A stretch of DNA of 12,393 bases from Rhodobacterales bacterium UBA3080 (GTDB lineage: Bacteria > Pseudomonadota > Alphaproteobacteria > Rhodobacterales > Rhodobacteraceae). The notes beneath the pieces were generated by a model. It was not told the origin of the DNA, did not search any database, and saw nothing but the letters and a program-made list of their open reading frames with translations. The first letter of the stretch is position 1. Every line of letters starts with the position of its first letter. Of the stretch, positions 1 through 5,056 are shown one piece after another. The stretch is from assembly GCA_002366645.1 (NCBI GenBank), contig DFBM01000174.1:26364-38756 (forward strand), in the 5' to 3' direction. The translations under genes and the position numbers were made by a program.

Positions 1-103
1 TCGAGCCCCGTCAACCGCGCCACTTTTACCGAAAATATTATAGCAGTTTTAAAAGCTCTCTGTTAGCTTGTAACCTATAACATCTATTGTAAAAGGAAAT
101 ACC

Positions 104-571
104 ATGTTCAATAAATCTCTGGTCGCCGCAGCCGTTCTAGCGGTTCTGCCACTATCAGCCGGCGCACAGGCGTTTGTCGATGCGTCCGATGTCGATACTA
201 TCTCGGCAATGGTTCAGGACGAGGGGTATCGTGCGGTTATTGGCACTGATGGCGTCGGCGATCCGATGGTCACGTCCGCTGCAAACGGTTACGATTTTGA
301 TATTTTCTTCTACGGCTGTACCGACAATGAAAACTGCCGCGACATCCAGTTTAGCGCCAGCTTTGACCTCGAAGATGGCATGTCGTTAACGCGTGCACAG
401 GACTTCAATCTCGAAAAACGCTGGGCCAAGGTTTATCTCGACGAAGACAGCGATCCTCGTCTCGAAATGGACTACAACATGTATGGCGGCGTGTCTGCGA
501 CCAACTTTAATGACACCCTCGATTGGTGGGTCATCATTATGAATGAATTCATTGAATATATCGACTTTTAA
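104..571 (+). CDS. Secreted YbjN-domain protein
   Basis: This is a 155-residue protein with a clear Sec signal peptide: Lys4, a hydrophobic stretch at about residues 5-19, and a likely cleavage after AQA at residue 23. The mature part has the layout of the YbjN family: an early 'GYRAVIGTDGVGDPMV' strand-turn region, a central 'FFYGC' strand, and an 'FNLEKRWAKVYLDEDSDPRLEMDY' segment resembling the family's conserved 'N..r.....ld.dg...l..d' core. Two Cys (72 and 78) lie six residues apart and could form a disulfide in the periplasm. The protein is strongly acidic. The ATG is supported by an AAGGAA at 93-98, five bases upstream. A possible -10 (TATAAC, 76-81) has no convincing -35. YbjN domains are linked to type III chaperone-like folds, but the role of the secreted Rhodobacteraceae forms is unknown. 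It is convergent with the buf operon. The family call is from recognition, not a search. Confidence 0.75.
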   Translation: MFNKSLVAAAVLAVLPLSAGAQAFVDASDVDTISAMVQDEGYRAVIGTDGVGDPMVTSAANGYDFDIFFYGCTDNENCRDIQFSASFDLEDGMSLTRAQDFNLEKRWAKVYLDEDSDPRLEMDYNMYGGVSATNFNDTLDWWVIIMNEFIEYIDF

Positions 572-590
572 GGTCCGACCGAAAAGATTG

Positions 591-623
591 AAAATGGATG
601 CGTGAACTTCTCGCGCCCATTTT
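591..623. terminator. Candidate bidirectional terminator between ybjN-like gene and doxX
   Basis: AAAATGG (591-597) pairs with CCATTTT (617-623). Inside, GCG (600-602) can pair with CGC (614-616), leaving an 11-base loop and a small AT bulge. On the plus strand the stem runs into TTTTTATTT. On the minus strand it is followed by TTTTCAATCTTTT. The A/T-rich outer stem and U tracts on both sides fit a shared Rho-independent terminator for two convergent genes. The last bases of the stem overlap the doxX stop codon (623-625). Confidence 0.5.
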
Positions 624-1165
624 TATTTGCGGAACCTGCGCAGTAAATAATCCGCAGAAATCGGTCCGGCACCTTTCACAATCAGCACTAGCAGCAAGAA
701 CACCCAAAGCATCCGTTGATCCAGAATTAGACCGTAGGGCAGGCGGTCGAACATTTGTCCGATCGTCGAAGCGTCTGCGTCGTGACCGGTAATATCAACG
801 ACGCTCATCACTACGATAAACCCGATCATTCCGACGCTGGCAAGGCGGGTGAGCAGGCCAATCGCGATCAGAGCTGGCAAAACGAACTCAGCGTAAGTTC
901 CCAGCAGTACGATAAGGGTGTCCAAGCCGGACATCGCGGAGGTGTCGTAACCGAACGCTTCGAGCTTCTTTGGGAAAATCTGGGCATAGGCACCAACGGA
1001 TGGCGAAAAAATACCGTCGCCTATTTTGGTCTTTCCGGAGTTCCAGAAAAACAGCAACAGTATCGAAGCGAACGAGAATCTGGCGGCAGTTGGCAAAAAC
1101 CAAGGCGACAAAAGCTTCGAAACTCCGGCGAAAAACCGGTCGTGAAGGTTGATAAGAAATTCCAT
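623..1165 (-). CDS. DoxX-family membrane protein of the buf operon
   Basis: This is a 180-residue integral membrane protein with four hydrophobic segments at about 23-42, 82-107, 109-126 and 150-166, the usual DoxX/DoxD four-helix layout. Features expected of the family are visible: 'ARFSFASILLLFFWNSG' in helix 1, 'GTYAEFVLPALIAIGLLTRLASVG' across helices 2-3, and a charged 'YLLRRFRK' C-terminus. DoxX proteins are small quinone- or redox-associated membrane proteins whose reaction is often unknown. It starts 11 bases after bufC with an AAGGGA Shine-Dalgarno that overlaps the bufC stop, so it is almost certainly co-transcribed as the last gene of the operon. DoxX genes recur next to DUF2282/DUF692/DUF2063 clusters. 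From that context a role in bufferin maturation, export or membrane redox balance is inferred, not shown. Confidence 0.88.
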   Translation of the reverse strand: MEFLINLHDRFFAGVSKLLSPWFLPTAARFSFASILLLFFWNSGKTKIGDGIFSPSVGAYAQIFPKKLEAFGYDTSAMSGLDTLIVLLGTYAEFVLPALIAIGLLTRLASVGMIGFIVVMSVVDITGHDADASTIGQMFDRLPYGLILDQRMLWVFLLLVLIVKGAGPISADYLLRRFRK

Positions 1166-1176
1166 GAATTGTCCCT

Positions 1177-1911
1177 TTAGATTATGTCGACCAGCAGGCC
1201 TGCCGATAGAAGGCCGGTTAGGTTTGTGGAGAGGTCAAAATCAGCGTCGGCACCTTTGGCTTTGTCCATTGCGACGCCAAGGGGATCAGCCATTAACGAC
1301 TCGATAAACATCGCGGAACCCTTAGATATATTTTGCATTTCAAGTATATCAGCAGGTCGCGATATCATTGCAATTTCCCGCGCATCACCAATTGGGGATT
1401 TGTCGTCGGTGCTATTGTATCGCCAAATAGAAAAGATTGGATAGCGGGACCGGATGATCCTTAAAGACGGGTGCAAAACAAGACGCGCATCGAACAGGTT
1501 TGAGCCTTTAAGTAGCGCCAGTTTTTCTGGTGGACACGGGGTAGCATCGGCGGAATGATATGCCTCGCGACGTGCGCGCTCCAGTCTGGCAACATCCGGT
1601 AAATAGCCGAGCTGGGCTGCGGGTGGAAAGCGCGTCAGGAATTTCGGGAAGTCTTCGCCGTAGAAAATCATTAATGGGCTTTTGGGGGGGTGTTTTCGAA
1701 CATGAACCCCAGCCATTGCCGCGAAAAACTCTGCCCCGACAACGGCTTTAACAACCGGATAAGCGGCGGCCAATGCTTCGGTCAGGCTTACAACCACATT
1801 GTTACGGTATACATCGTAGCGCTTGCCAGCATCGCGTCCATCTGGTCCGACTATACCATCCGGAACGGGAAGGTTCGGGTCGAGCAAGCCTTTGGCGAAA
1901 TCGCTTTGCAT
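1177..1911 (-). CDS. bufC: BufC/HvfC-type DUF2063 protein, partner of the MNIO enzyme
   Basis: This 244-residue protein carries the DUF2063 signature: an N-terminal helical domain with 'RYDVYRNNVVVSLTEAL' (31-47) and 'AYPVVKAVVGAEFF' (50-63), then 'YLPDVARLERARREAYHS' (103-120). A C-terminal half follows that contains 'LHPSLRI' and 'RYPIFSIW'. DUF2063 proteins are partners of DUF692 MNIO enzymes. They are thought to bind the leader/precursor peptide and present it to the iron enzyme, probably through a RiPP-recognition-like part. The start codon overlaps the bufB stop by one base (TGATG), which indicates translational coupling and a matched 1:1 supply of the two subunits. No cofactor motif of its own is visible. 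The family assignment is strong; the exact biochemical role comes from the family. Confidence 0.9.
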   Translation of the reverse strand: MQSDFAKGLLDPNLPVPDGIVGPDGRDAGKRYDVYRNNVVVSLTEALAAAYPVVKAVVGAEFFAAMAGVHVRKHPPKSPLMIFYGEDFPKFLTRFPPAAQLGYLPDVARLERARREAYHSADATPCPPEKLALLKGSNLFDARLVLHPSLRIIRSRYPIFSIWRYNSTDDKSPIGDAREIAMISRPADILEMQNISKGSAMFIESLMADPLGVAMDKAKGADADFDLSTNLTGLLSAGLLVDII

Positions 1912-2765
1912 CAGGTCGCTTTCGTCTGGCGTTGTAAGATGTCGTCAGCGAGCCGGAGTTCGTTCGCCAACACAGGCCAATCAGGCACGTCGTTGTCCCA
2001 TTCAATTAGTGTGGGTAAAGGGCCGGTTCGCGCGATAAGCGTTTCGTAAAGTGTCCAGACCGGATCAACGACAAGATTGTTGTGGCTATCGATCAGTAAC
2101 GGATCACCAAAATCGTCGACTTGCGCATCGTGACCACCTAGATGAACCTCACCGATATGTTCGACGGGAAATGCCGCTAGATATTCCTCTGCCGAGGTTT
2201 GTTGGTTCGTGCACGAAACGTAGATATTGTTTACGTCGAGAAGCAATCCGCAACCGGTTCGGGCGACAACTTGCTTGAGGAAGTCTATTTCGTTCATCGT
2301 CGATTGTTCGAACATTACATAGACCGACGGGTTTTCTAACAACATCTGCCGACCGATAACGTCCTGAACCTGATCTATATGTTCACACACCTTATCAAGC
2401 GTCCTGGTGTTGTAAGGCGCGGGCAAAAGGTCGTTCAGAAACCCGATATCATGCGAAGACCACGCGAGGTGTTCGGAGAAAATCGAAGGATTTAACCAGT
2501 CGACCAGCTTTTTCAAGCGCGCGAGGTGTTCAAGGTCTAACGACCCTTCCGAGCCGATGGATAAACCGACGCCATGACAGGAAATCGGAAACCTCTCTCG
2601 TAAATGTCTAAGCTGTGCTAGTTGCGGACCACCATCACCCATGTAGTTCTCCGCATGGATTTCAAGCCAGCCGGTTGAATCCGGTGCAGTAAGGATATCG
2701 TTCAAATGTTGTGGTTTATATCCGACGCCAGCGCGGGCAGGGACGGTTTTGTCAGCGTAAATCAT
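1911..2765 (-). CDS. bufB: DUF692 / MNIO iron-dependent peptide-modifying oxidase (BufB)
   Basis: This 284-residue TIM-barrel enzyme belongs to the DUF692 (multinuclear non-heme iron-dependent oxidative enzyme) family. Likely metal-binding positions, by family pattern, are in 'EIHAENYM' (E39), 'SCHGVGLSIG' (H64), 'FSEHLAW' (H99), 'LLENPS' (E144), 'LLDVNNIYVS' (D177/N180), 'EVHLGGH' (H208, H212), 'DSHN' (D226/H228) and 'LIEWDND' (E255). None is missing. The family uses O2 and a mixed-valent iron centre to remodel Cys residues in a ribosomal precursor peptide, here presumably BufA. The chosen ATG at 2765 gives the normal 'GVGYKPQH' N-terminus and has a GAGG seven bases upstream. The reading frame stays open for another 104 codons upstream through bufA in a different frame, but that extension is not protein-like. 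It follows bufA by 58 bases and overlaps bufC by one base. Confidence 0.95.
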   Translation of the reverse strand: MIYADKTVPARAGVGYKPQHLNDILTAPDSTGWLEIHAENYMGDGGPQLAQLRHLRERFPISCHGVGLSIGSEGSLDLEHLARLKKLVDWLNPSIFSEHLAWSSHDIGFLNDLLPAPYNTRTLDKVCEHIDQVQDVIGRQMLLENPSVYVMFEQSTMNEIDFLKQVVARTGCGLLLDVNNIYVSCTNQQTSAEEYLAAFPVEHIGEVHLGGHDAQVDDFGDPLLIDSHNNLVVDPVWTLYETLIARTGPLPTLIEWDNDVPDWPVLANELRLADDILQRQTKAT

Positions 2766-2788
2766 TAAGGCCTCGGAATTAGTGGTGC

Positions 2789-2816
2789 GGGTTCGCAACC
2801 GGATGATCGCGAACCC
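2789..2816 (-). promoter_or_regulatory. Perfect 8-bp stem-loop between bufA and bufB
   Basis: On the transcribed (minus) strand, GGGTTCGC (2816-2809) is followed by a 12-base loop and GCGAACCC (2796-2789), a perfect GC-rich 8-bp stem. It lies wholly in the 58-base gap, starting 7 bases after the bufA stop codon and ending 23 bases before the bufB start. No U-tract follows, so it is not a classical intrinsic terminator. A partial attenuator or a 3'-end stabiliser that keeps bufA mRNA more abundant than the enzyme genes is the likely role (inference). Confidence 0.65.
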
Positions 2817-2823
2817 AGTTCCC

Positions 2824-3132
2824 TTATGCAGGGATATCACGCTCAAGCTCTTCAAGAGAGCCATTCCGTGCGGAGCCGTCAGCGCCTGCTGGCAATTCCA
2901 TAGTCGCGCAGCTGCCCGCTGGAACCAAAGACCAGGCGTTGCCCTGATAATCGACAGTCGATGTACCTGCACATGTAGTGCCTGGGCCGGCTGCGCAGTC
3001 GTTCTGACCAGCGAGAGAAACGCCAAAACATTTTTCTTTTTCGCCAGCCGCAGCGGCGGTGTTTGTGTGTGCAACAAGTGCGGAAGCTACGGCGCCAGCC
3101 ATTGCAACGGATTTGAGTACGGTATTGGACAT
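2824..3132 (-). CDS. bufA: Bufferin-type DUF2282 precursor peptide (BufA1-like)
   Basis: This is a 102-residue precursor with a Sec-type signal peptide: Lys8, a hydrophobic core 'AMAGAVASALVA' at about 10-21, and likely cleavage near 'NTAAAAG' (24-30). The mature part has the DUF2282 hallmark: 'EKCFGVSLAGQNDCAAG' (34-49), 'TTCAGTSTVDYQGNAW' (52-67) and 'LVPAGSC' (69-75). This gives four Cys at 35, 46, 54 and 75. In characterised bufferins the two central Cys become thiooxazole-type heterocycles that chelate copper and the outer two form a disulfide. C46 and C54 would be those sites here. An acidic tail ending 'LEELERDIPA' follows. The ATG has AGGGGA eight bases upstream. As the first gene before bufB-bufC-doxX, it is the substrate of the operon's enzymes and is inferred to act as a periplasmic copper buffer. 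Confidence 0.92.
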   Translation of the reverse strand: MSNTVLKSVAMAGAVASALVAHTNTAAAAGEKEKCFGVSLAGQNDCAAGPGTTCAGTSTVDYQGNAWSLVPAGSCATMELPAGADGSARNGSLEELERDIPA

Positions 3133-3165
3133 TTATTGTTCCCCTAAAAGATTTAATATTCCTGT

Positions 3166-3191
3166 GCCGATAATCGACACCCGTTTGTTAC
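3166..3191 (-). promoter_or_regulatory. Candidate ECF-sigma-like promoter of the buf operon
   Basis: On the minus strand a GTAACA (3191-3186, within GGGTAACAAA) is separated by 16 bases from CGGC (3169-3166). This resembles ECF-sigma promoters with a GTAAC-type -35 and a CG-starting -10. The position would give a leader of about 25-30 bases before the bufA ATG, which suits a real promoter. Bufferin operons in other alphaproteobacteria are known to be controlled by an ECF sigma factor of the SigF kind. The match is short, and no sigma or anti-sigma gene lies in this window, so it is a suggestion only. Confidence 0.3.
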
Positions 3192-3295
3192 CCGCACCAA
3201 TTCCCTTGTTCTACACACAAGCCTGTGAATTCACGCGCACTTGAACGGATGTCAGTTTTTTCTGAAAAAATGTTACTGGATCGGGATAAATTGAA

Positions 3296-3317
3296 ATATT
3301 TGACGGTATATTTGACG
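3296..3317 (+). repeat. Tandem 10-bp direct repeat ATATTTGACG
   Basis: ATATTTGACG occurs at 3296-3305 and again at 3308-3317. The period of 12 bp is near one helical turn, so both copies face roughly the same side of DNA. Each contains TTGACG, a good -35 hexamer. The arrangement could be a regulator's paired half-sites or overlapping -35 boxes upstream of nuo. Confidence 0.5.
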
Positions 3318-3339
3318 AAGTGCTTCAAATCAGTATGCC
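3312..3339 (+). promoter_or_regulatory. Candidate distal nuo promoter
   Basis: TTGACG (3312-3317) is followed after 16 bases by TATGCC (3334-3339), a reasonable housekeeping-type promoter. The -10 lies inside the perfect dyad at 3332-3349, so a protein bound there would block it. The implied nuoA leader would be about 200 bases. No experimental support. Confidence 0.3.
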
Positions 3340-3349
3340 AGTGCATACT
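3332..3349. promoter_or_regulatory. Perfect inverted repeat, possible operator
   Basis: AGTATGC (3332-3338) and GCATACT (3343-3349) form a perfect 7-bp dyad with a 4-base centre (CAGT). Size and symmetry suit a dimeric helix-turn-helix repressor or activator. It does not match any operator consensus I can name with confidence. Confidence 0.45.
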
Positions 3350-3393
3350 AAAAAGGGCGTTCAATACAGACAACACATTCAGGGCCATAAATA

Positions 3394-3407
3394 TGTTCCG
3401 GAGAACA
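3394..3407. promoter_or_regulatory. Second short dyad TGTTC-N4-GAACA
   Basis: TGTTC (3394-3398) and GAACA (3403-3407) are perfect 5-bp arms around CGGA. It lies between the distal and proximal nuo promoter candidates. It is not the GTTC-N7-GTTC direct-repeat SOS box of alphaproteobacteria. The function is unknown, and a dyad this short can arise by chance. Confidence 0.25.
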
Positions 3408-3446
3408 GCGTGATATCCACGCAACAAATGTGATGATTGGCACGAA

Positions 3447-3476
3447 TTGCATGGCTTTTAGGACCTCAGATATGTT
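3447..3476 (+). promoter_or_regulatory. Candidate proximal nuo promoter
   Basis: TTGCAT (3447-3452) and TATGTT (3471-3476) are 18 bases apart. Transcription would start near 3483, giving a leader of about 70 bases, more typical than the distal candidate. Both hexamers are imperfect. Confidence 0.25.
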
Positions 3477-3517
3477 GACCTCTCAATAGGCGAGGGGTAA
3501 ACCACATCCGACTCAAA

Positions 3518-3534
3518 CGCGCAGATTCCGCGCG
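3518..3534 (+). other. Small leader hairpin before the nuoA ribosome-binding site
   Basis: CGCGC (3518-3522) pairs with GCGCG (3530-3534) across a 7-base loop and ends six bases before the GGAG Shine-Dalgarno at 3541. ATCCG (3506-3510) could instead pair with CGGAT (3533-3537), giving an alternative fold. It may tune nuoA translation; evidence is only the complementarity. Confidence 0.3.
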
Positions 3535-3552
3535 GATTTAGGAGAGGTGATT

Positions 3553-3918
3553 TTGGAAGACCTTCTACTTGAATACCTTCCCATTGTAATTTTCTTTGGA
3601 TTAGCTGTCGCATTGGCCATTATTTTATCGCTTTCCGCGGTGATCGTAGCGGTCAGAAATCCCGACCCTGAAAAGTCTTCAGCCTATGAATGTGGATTTA
3701 ACCCGTTTGATGATTCCCGTATGCGTTTTGACGTTCGGTTTTATCTGGTAGCGATCCTGTTCATCATATTCGATCTGGAAATAGCATTCCTTTTCCCTTG
3801 GGCCGTAGCTTTCAAGGATGTGGGCGTGTTCGGTTTCTGGTCAATGATTGTTTTCCTTGGCGTTCTAACCGTCGGGTTTGCTTATGAATGGAAGAAGGGC
3901 GCTCTGGAATGGGATTGA
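3553..3918 (+). CDS. nuoA: NADH-quinone oxidoreductase subunit A
   Basis: This is a 121-residue membrane subunit of complex I with three transmembrane segments at about 8-33, 62-84 and 95-112. The family core is intact: 'RNPDPEKSSAYECGFNPFDD' (35-54, loop Cys at 47), 'RFDVRFYLVAILFIIFDLEIAFLFPWA' (58-84) and the ending 'GFAYEWKKGALEW'. The first loop helps line the quinone-site entrance next to NuoH and NuoD. I choose the TTG at 3553 because it gives 'MEDLLLEYLP', the usual alphaproteobacterial N-terminus, and places GGAG (3541-3544) eight bases upstream. The in-frame GTG at 3547 would be only two bases from that motif. It is the first gene of the nuo operon and overlaps nuoB by ten bases. 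Confidence 0.95.
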   Translation: MEDLLLEYLPIVIFFGLAVALAIILSLSAVIVAVRNPDPEKSSAYECGFNPFDDSRMRFDVRFYLVAILFIIFDLEIAFLFPWAVAFKDVGVFGFWSMIVFLGVLTVGFAYEWKKGALEWD

Positions 3919-4442
3919 CGACTTCGATGAATGCTGCGGGTGGCGACAAGGATTTTGCCACGCAAGCGCTGAACGACGAGCTGGCCGACAAAGGATTTTT
4001 GCTGACCTCGACCGAAGACATCATTAACTGGGCGCGCACCGGCTCGCTTCACTGGATGACGTTTGGTTTGGCGTGCTGCGCTGTTGAGATGATCCACACC
4101 TCGATGCCTCGTTATGATCTGGAGCGTTTCGGGACTGCGCCGCGCGCATCCCCACGCCAATCGGACCTGATGATTGTGGCAGGTACTTTGACAAACAAAA
4201 TGGCACCAGCGTTGCGTAAGGTCTACGACCAGATGCCGGAGCCGCGTTATGTTCTTTCGATGGGCTCCTGTGCAAATGGCGGCGGATACTACCACTATTC
4301 CTATTCGGTTGTGCGCGGTTGTGACCGTATCGTTCCTGTGGACGTATATGTTCCGGGTTGCCCACCAACAGCCGAAGCGCTGATGTATGGCCTTTTGCAG
4401 TTGCAGCGTAAAATTCGCCGCACCGGCACGATAGCGCGATAG
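3909..4442 (+). CDS. nuoB: NADH-quinone oxidoreductase subunit B (cluster N2)
   Basis: This 177-residue peripheral-arm subunit carries the terminal [4Fe-4S] cluster N2 that passes electrons to quinone. All four ligands are present: the tandem Cys pair in 'GLACCAVEM' (C56, C57), 'GSCANGG' (C121) and 'PGCPPTAEAL' (C151). Long stretches, such as 'MPRYDLERFGTAPRASPRQ' and 'GGGYYHYSYSVVRGCDRIVPVD', are typical of the alphaproteobacterial/mitochondrial type. The ATG at 3909 is preferred over an in-frame ATG at 3888 because the resulting 'MGLTTSMNAAG' fits the length and start of related NuoB proteins, and the earlier one lies deeper in nuoA. It overlaps the nuoA end by ten bases, so translation is probably coupled. 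Confidence 0.95.
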   Translation: MGLTTSMNAAGGDKDFATQALNDELADKGFLLTSTEDIINWARTGSLHWMTFGLACCAVEMIHTSMPRYDLERFGTAPRASPRQSDLMIVAGTLTNKMAPALRKVYDQMPEPRYVLSMGSCANGGGYYHYSYSVVRGCDRIVPVDVYVPGCPPTAEALMYGLLQLQRKIRRTGTIAR

Positions 4443-4451
4443 GGGATCGAT

Positions 4452-5054
4452 ATGAGCGAAGCACTTAAAGATCTTGTGGCGGTTCTGGAAGCCAAACAGT
4501 CCGATGCTGTTGTTTCCAGCGAGATTGCTTTTGATGAGCTGACTGTTGTCATCACCAACGCTGGTCTGCTGGATTTTGTTGATTTTCTTAAATCCAACTC
4601 TGCATGCCAGTTCACGAGCTTGATCGACGTCACTGCGGTTGACTACCCAGGTCGCGAAAAGCGGTTTGAAGTCGTGTATCACTTCTTGTCGATGGTCGTG
4701 AACCAACGCATTCGCGTTAAAGTTTGCGTTGAGGAAGATGAATTGGTCGAGTCCATTACATCACTGCATCCTTCGGCCAACTGGTTCGAGCGCGAAGCCT
4801 TCGATATGTATGGCATCTTGTTTGCCAACCATCCTGATCTGCGACGTCTGTTGACTGACTACGGTTTCGAGGGGCATCCGCTTCGTAAAGACTTCCCGAC
4901 AACGGGGTATGTCGAGATGCGCTACGACGAAACTGAAAAGCGTTGCATCTACGAACCGGTGAAGCTGACACAAGAATATCGCCAGTTCGATTTCATGTCT
5001 CCTTGGGAAGGTGCTGAATACATCTTGCCCGGTGACGAGAAGAAGGACGCGTAA
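4452..5054 (+). CDS. nuoC: NADH-quinone oxidoreductase subunit C (30 kDa)
   Basis: This 200-residue subunit of the complex I connecting module packs against NuoD and has no redox cofactor. The 30-kDa signature is complete: 'WFEREAFDMYGILFANHPDLRR' region at about 111-132, then 'LLTDYGFEGHPLRKDFP' (133-149). A C-terminal 'YRQFDFMSPWEG' (176-187) is characteristic of alphaproteobacterial NuoC. It is a stand-alone protein, not the NuoCD fusion found in enterobacteria. AGGGGA at about 4441 precedes the ATG, and the gene begins nine bases after nuoB. Confidence 0.97.
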   Translation: MSEALKDLVAVLEAKQSDAVVSSEIAFDELTVVITNAGLLDFVDFLKSNSACQFTSLIDVTAVDYPGREKRFEVVYHFLSMVVNQRIRVKVCVEEDELVESITSLHPSANWFEREAFDMYGILFANHPDLRRLLTDYGFEGHPLRKDFPTTGYVEMRYDETEKRCIYEPVKLTQEYRQFDFMSPWEGAEYILPGDEKKDA

Positions 5055-5056
5055 CA

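Larger units (their letters stand above)
3133..3552. other. Divergent buf/nuo intergenic region, non-coding
   Basis: About 420 bases separate bufA (minus) from nuoA (plus). The region is visibly richer in A/T than either operon. Open frames here (3188-3427 minus, 3225-3413 plus) lack any protein-like composition or recognised motif and are not called. It holds the buf promoter candidate, a TTTTTT-CTG-AAAAAA dyad at 3256-3270, a 10-bp direct repeat (3296-3317), perfect dyads at 3332-3349 and 3394-3407, candidate nuo promoters, and a small hairpin just before the nuoA ribosome-binding site. No tRNA or small-RNA gene was recognised. Confidence 0.7.

Noticed and set aside
2789..2816. Intrinsic terminator after bufA
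   Set aside because: The stem is strong but is followed by GCACCACTAATTCC-type sequence with no U-run, and the downstream genes are the expected modification enzymes, so full termination is unlikely.
2766..3077. A 104-codon upstream extension of the DUF692 frame
   Set aside because: It runs through bufA in another frame, has no family match, and the ATG at 2765 has a good ribosome-binding site and gives the standard DUF692 N-terminus.
3394..3407. LexA/SOS box
   Set aside because: The site is an inverted GTTC-N4-GAAC, whereas the alphaproteobacterial LexA site is a direct GTTC-N7-GTTC; no SOS gene is adjacent.
3188..3427. Small open frames in the buf/nuo intergenic region (minus 3188-3427, plus 3225-3413)
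   Set aside because: No ribosome-binding site, no recognisable motif, and composition that follows the A/T-rich non-coding DNA; the two overlap each other on opposite strands.
3437..3452. Sigma-54-like TTGGCAC...TTGC element upstream of nuoA
   Set aside because: The GG (3439-3440) and GC (3449-3450) are ten bases apart instead of twelve. Sigma-54 promoters do not tolerate a 2-bp shorter spacing, so the likeness is probably chance.
3882..4706. Long minus-strand open frame opposite nuoB/nuoC
   Set aside because: It lies antisense to two certain genes, has low-complexity His/Arg-rich translation and no family features; it is a codon-bias shadow.
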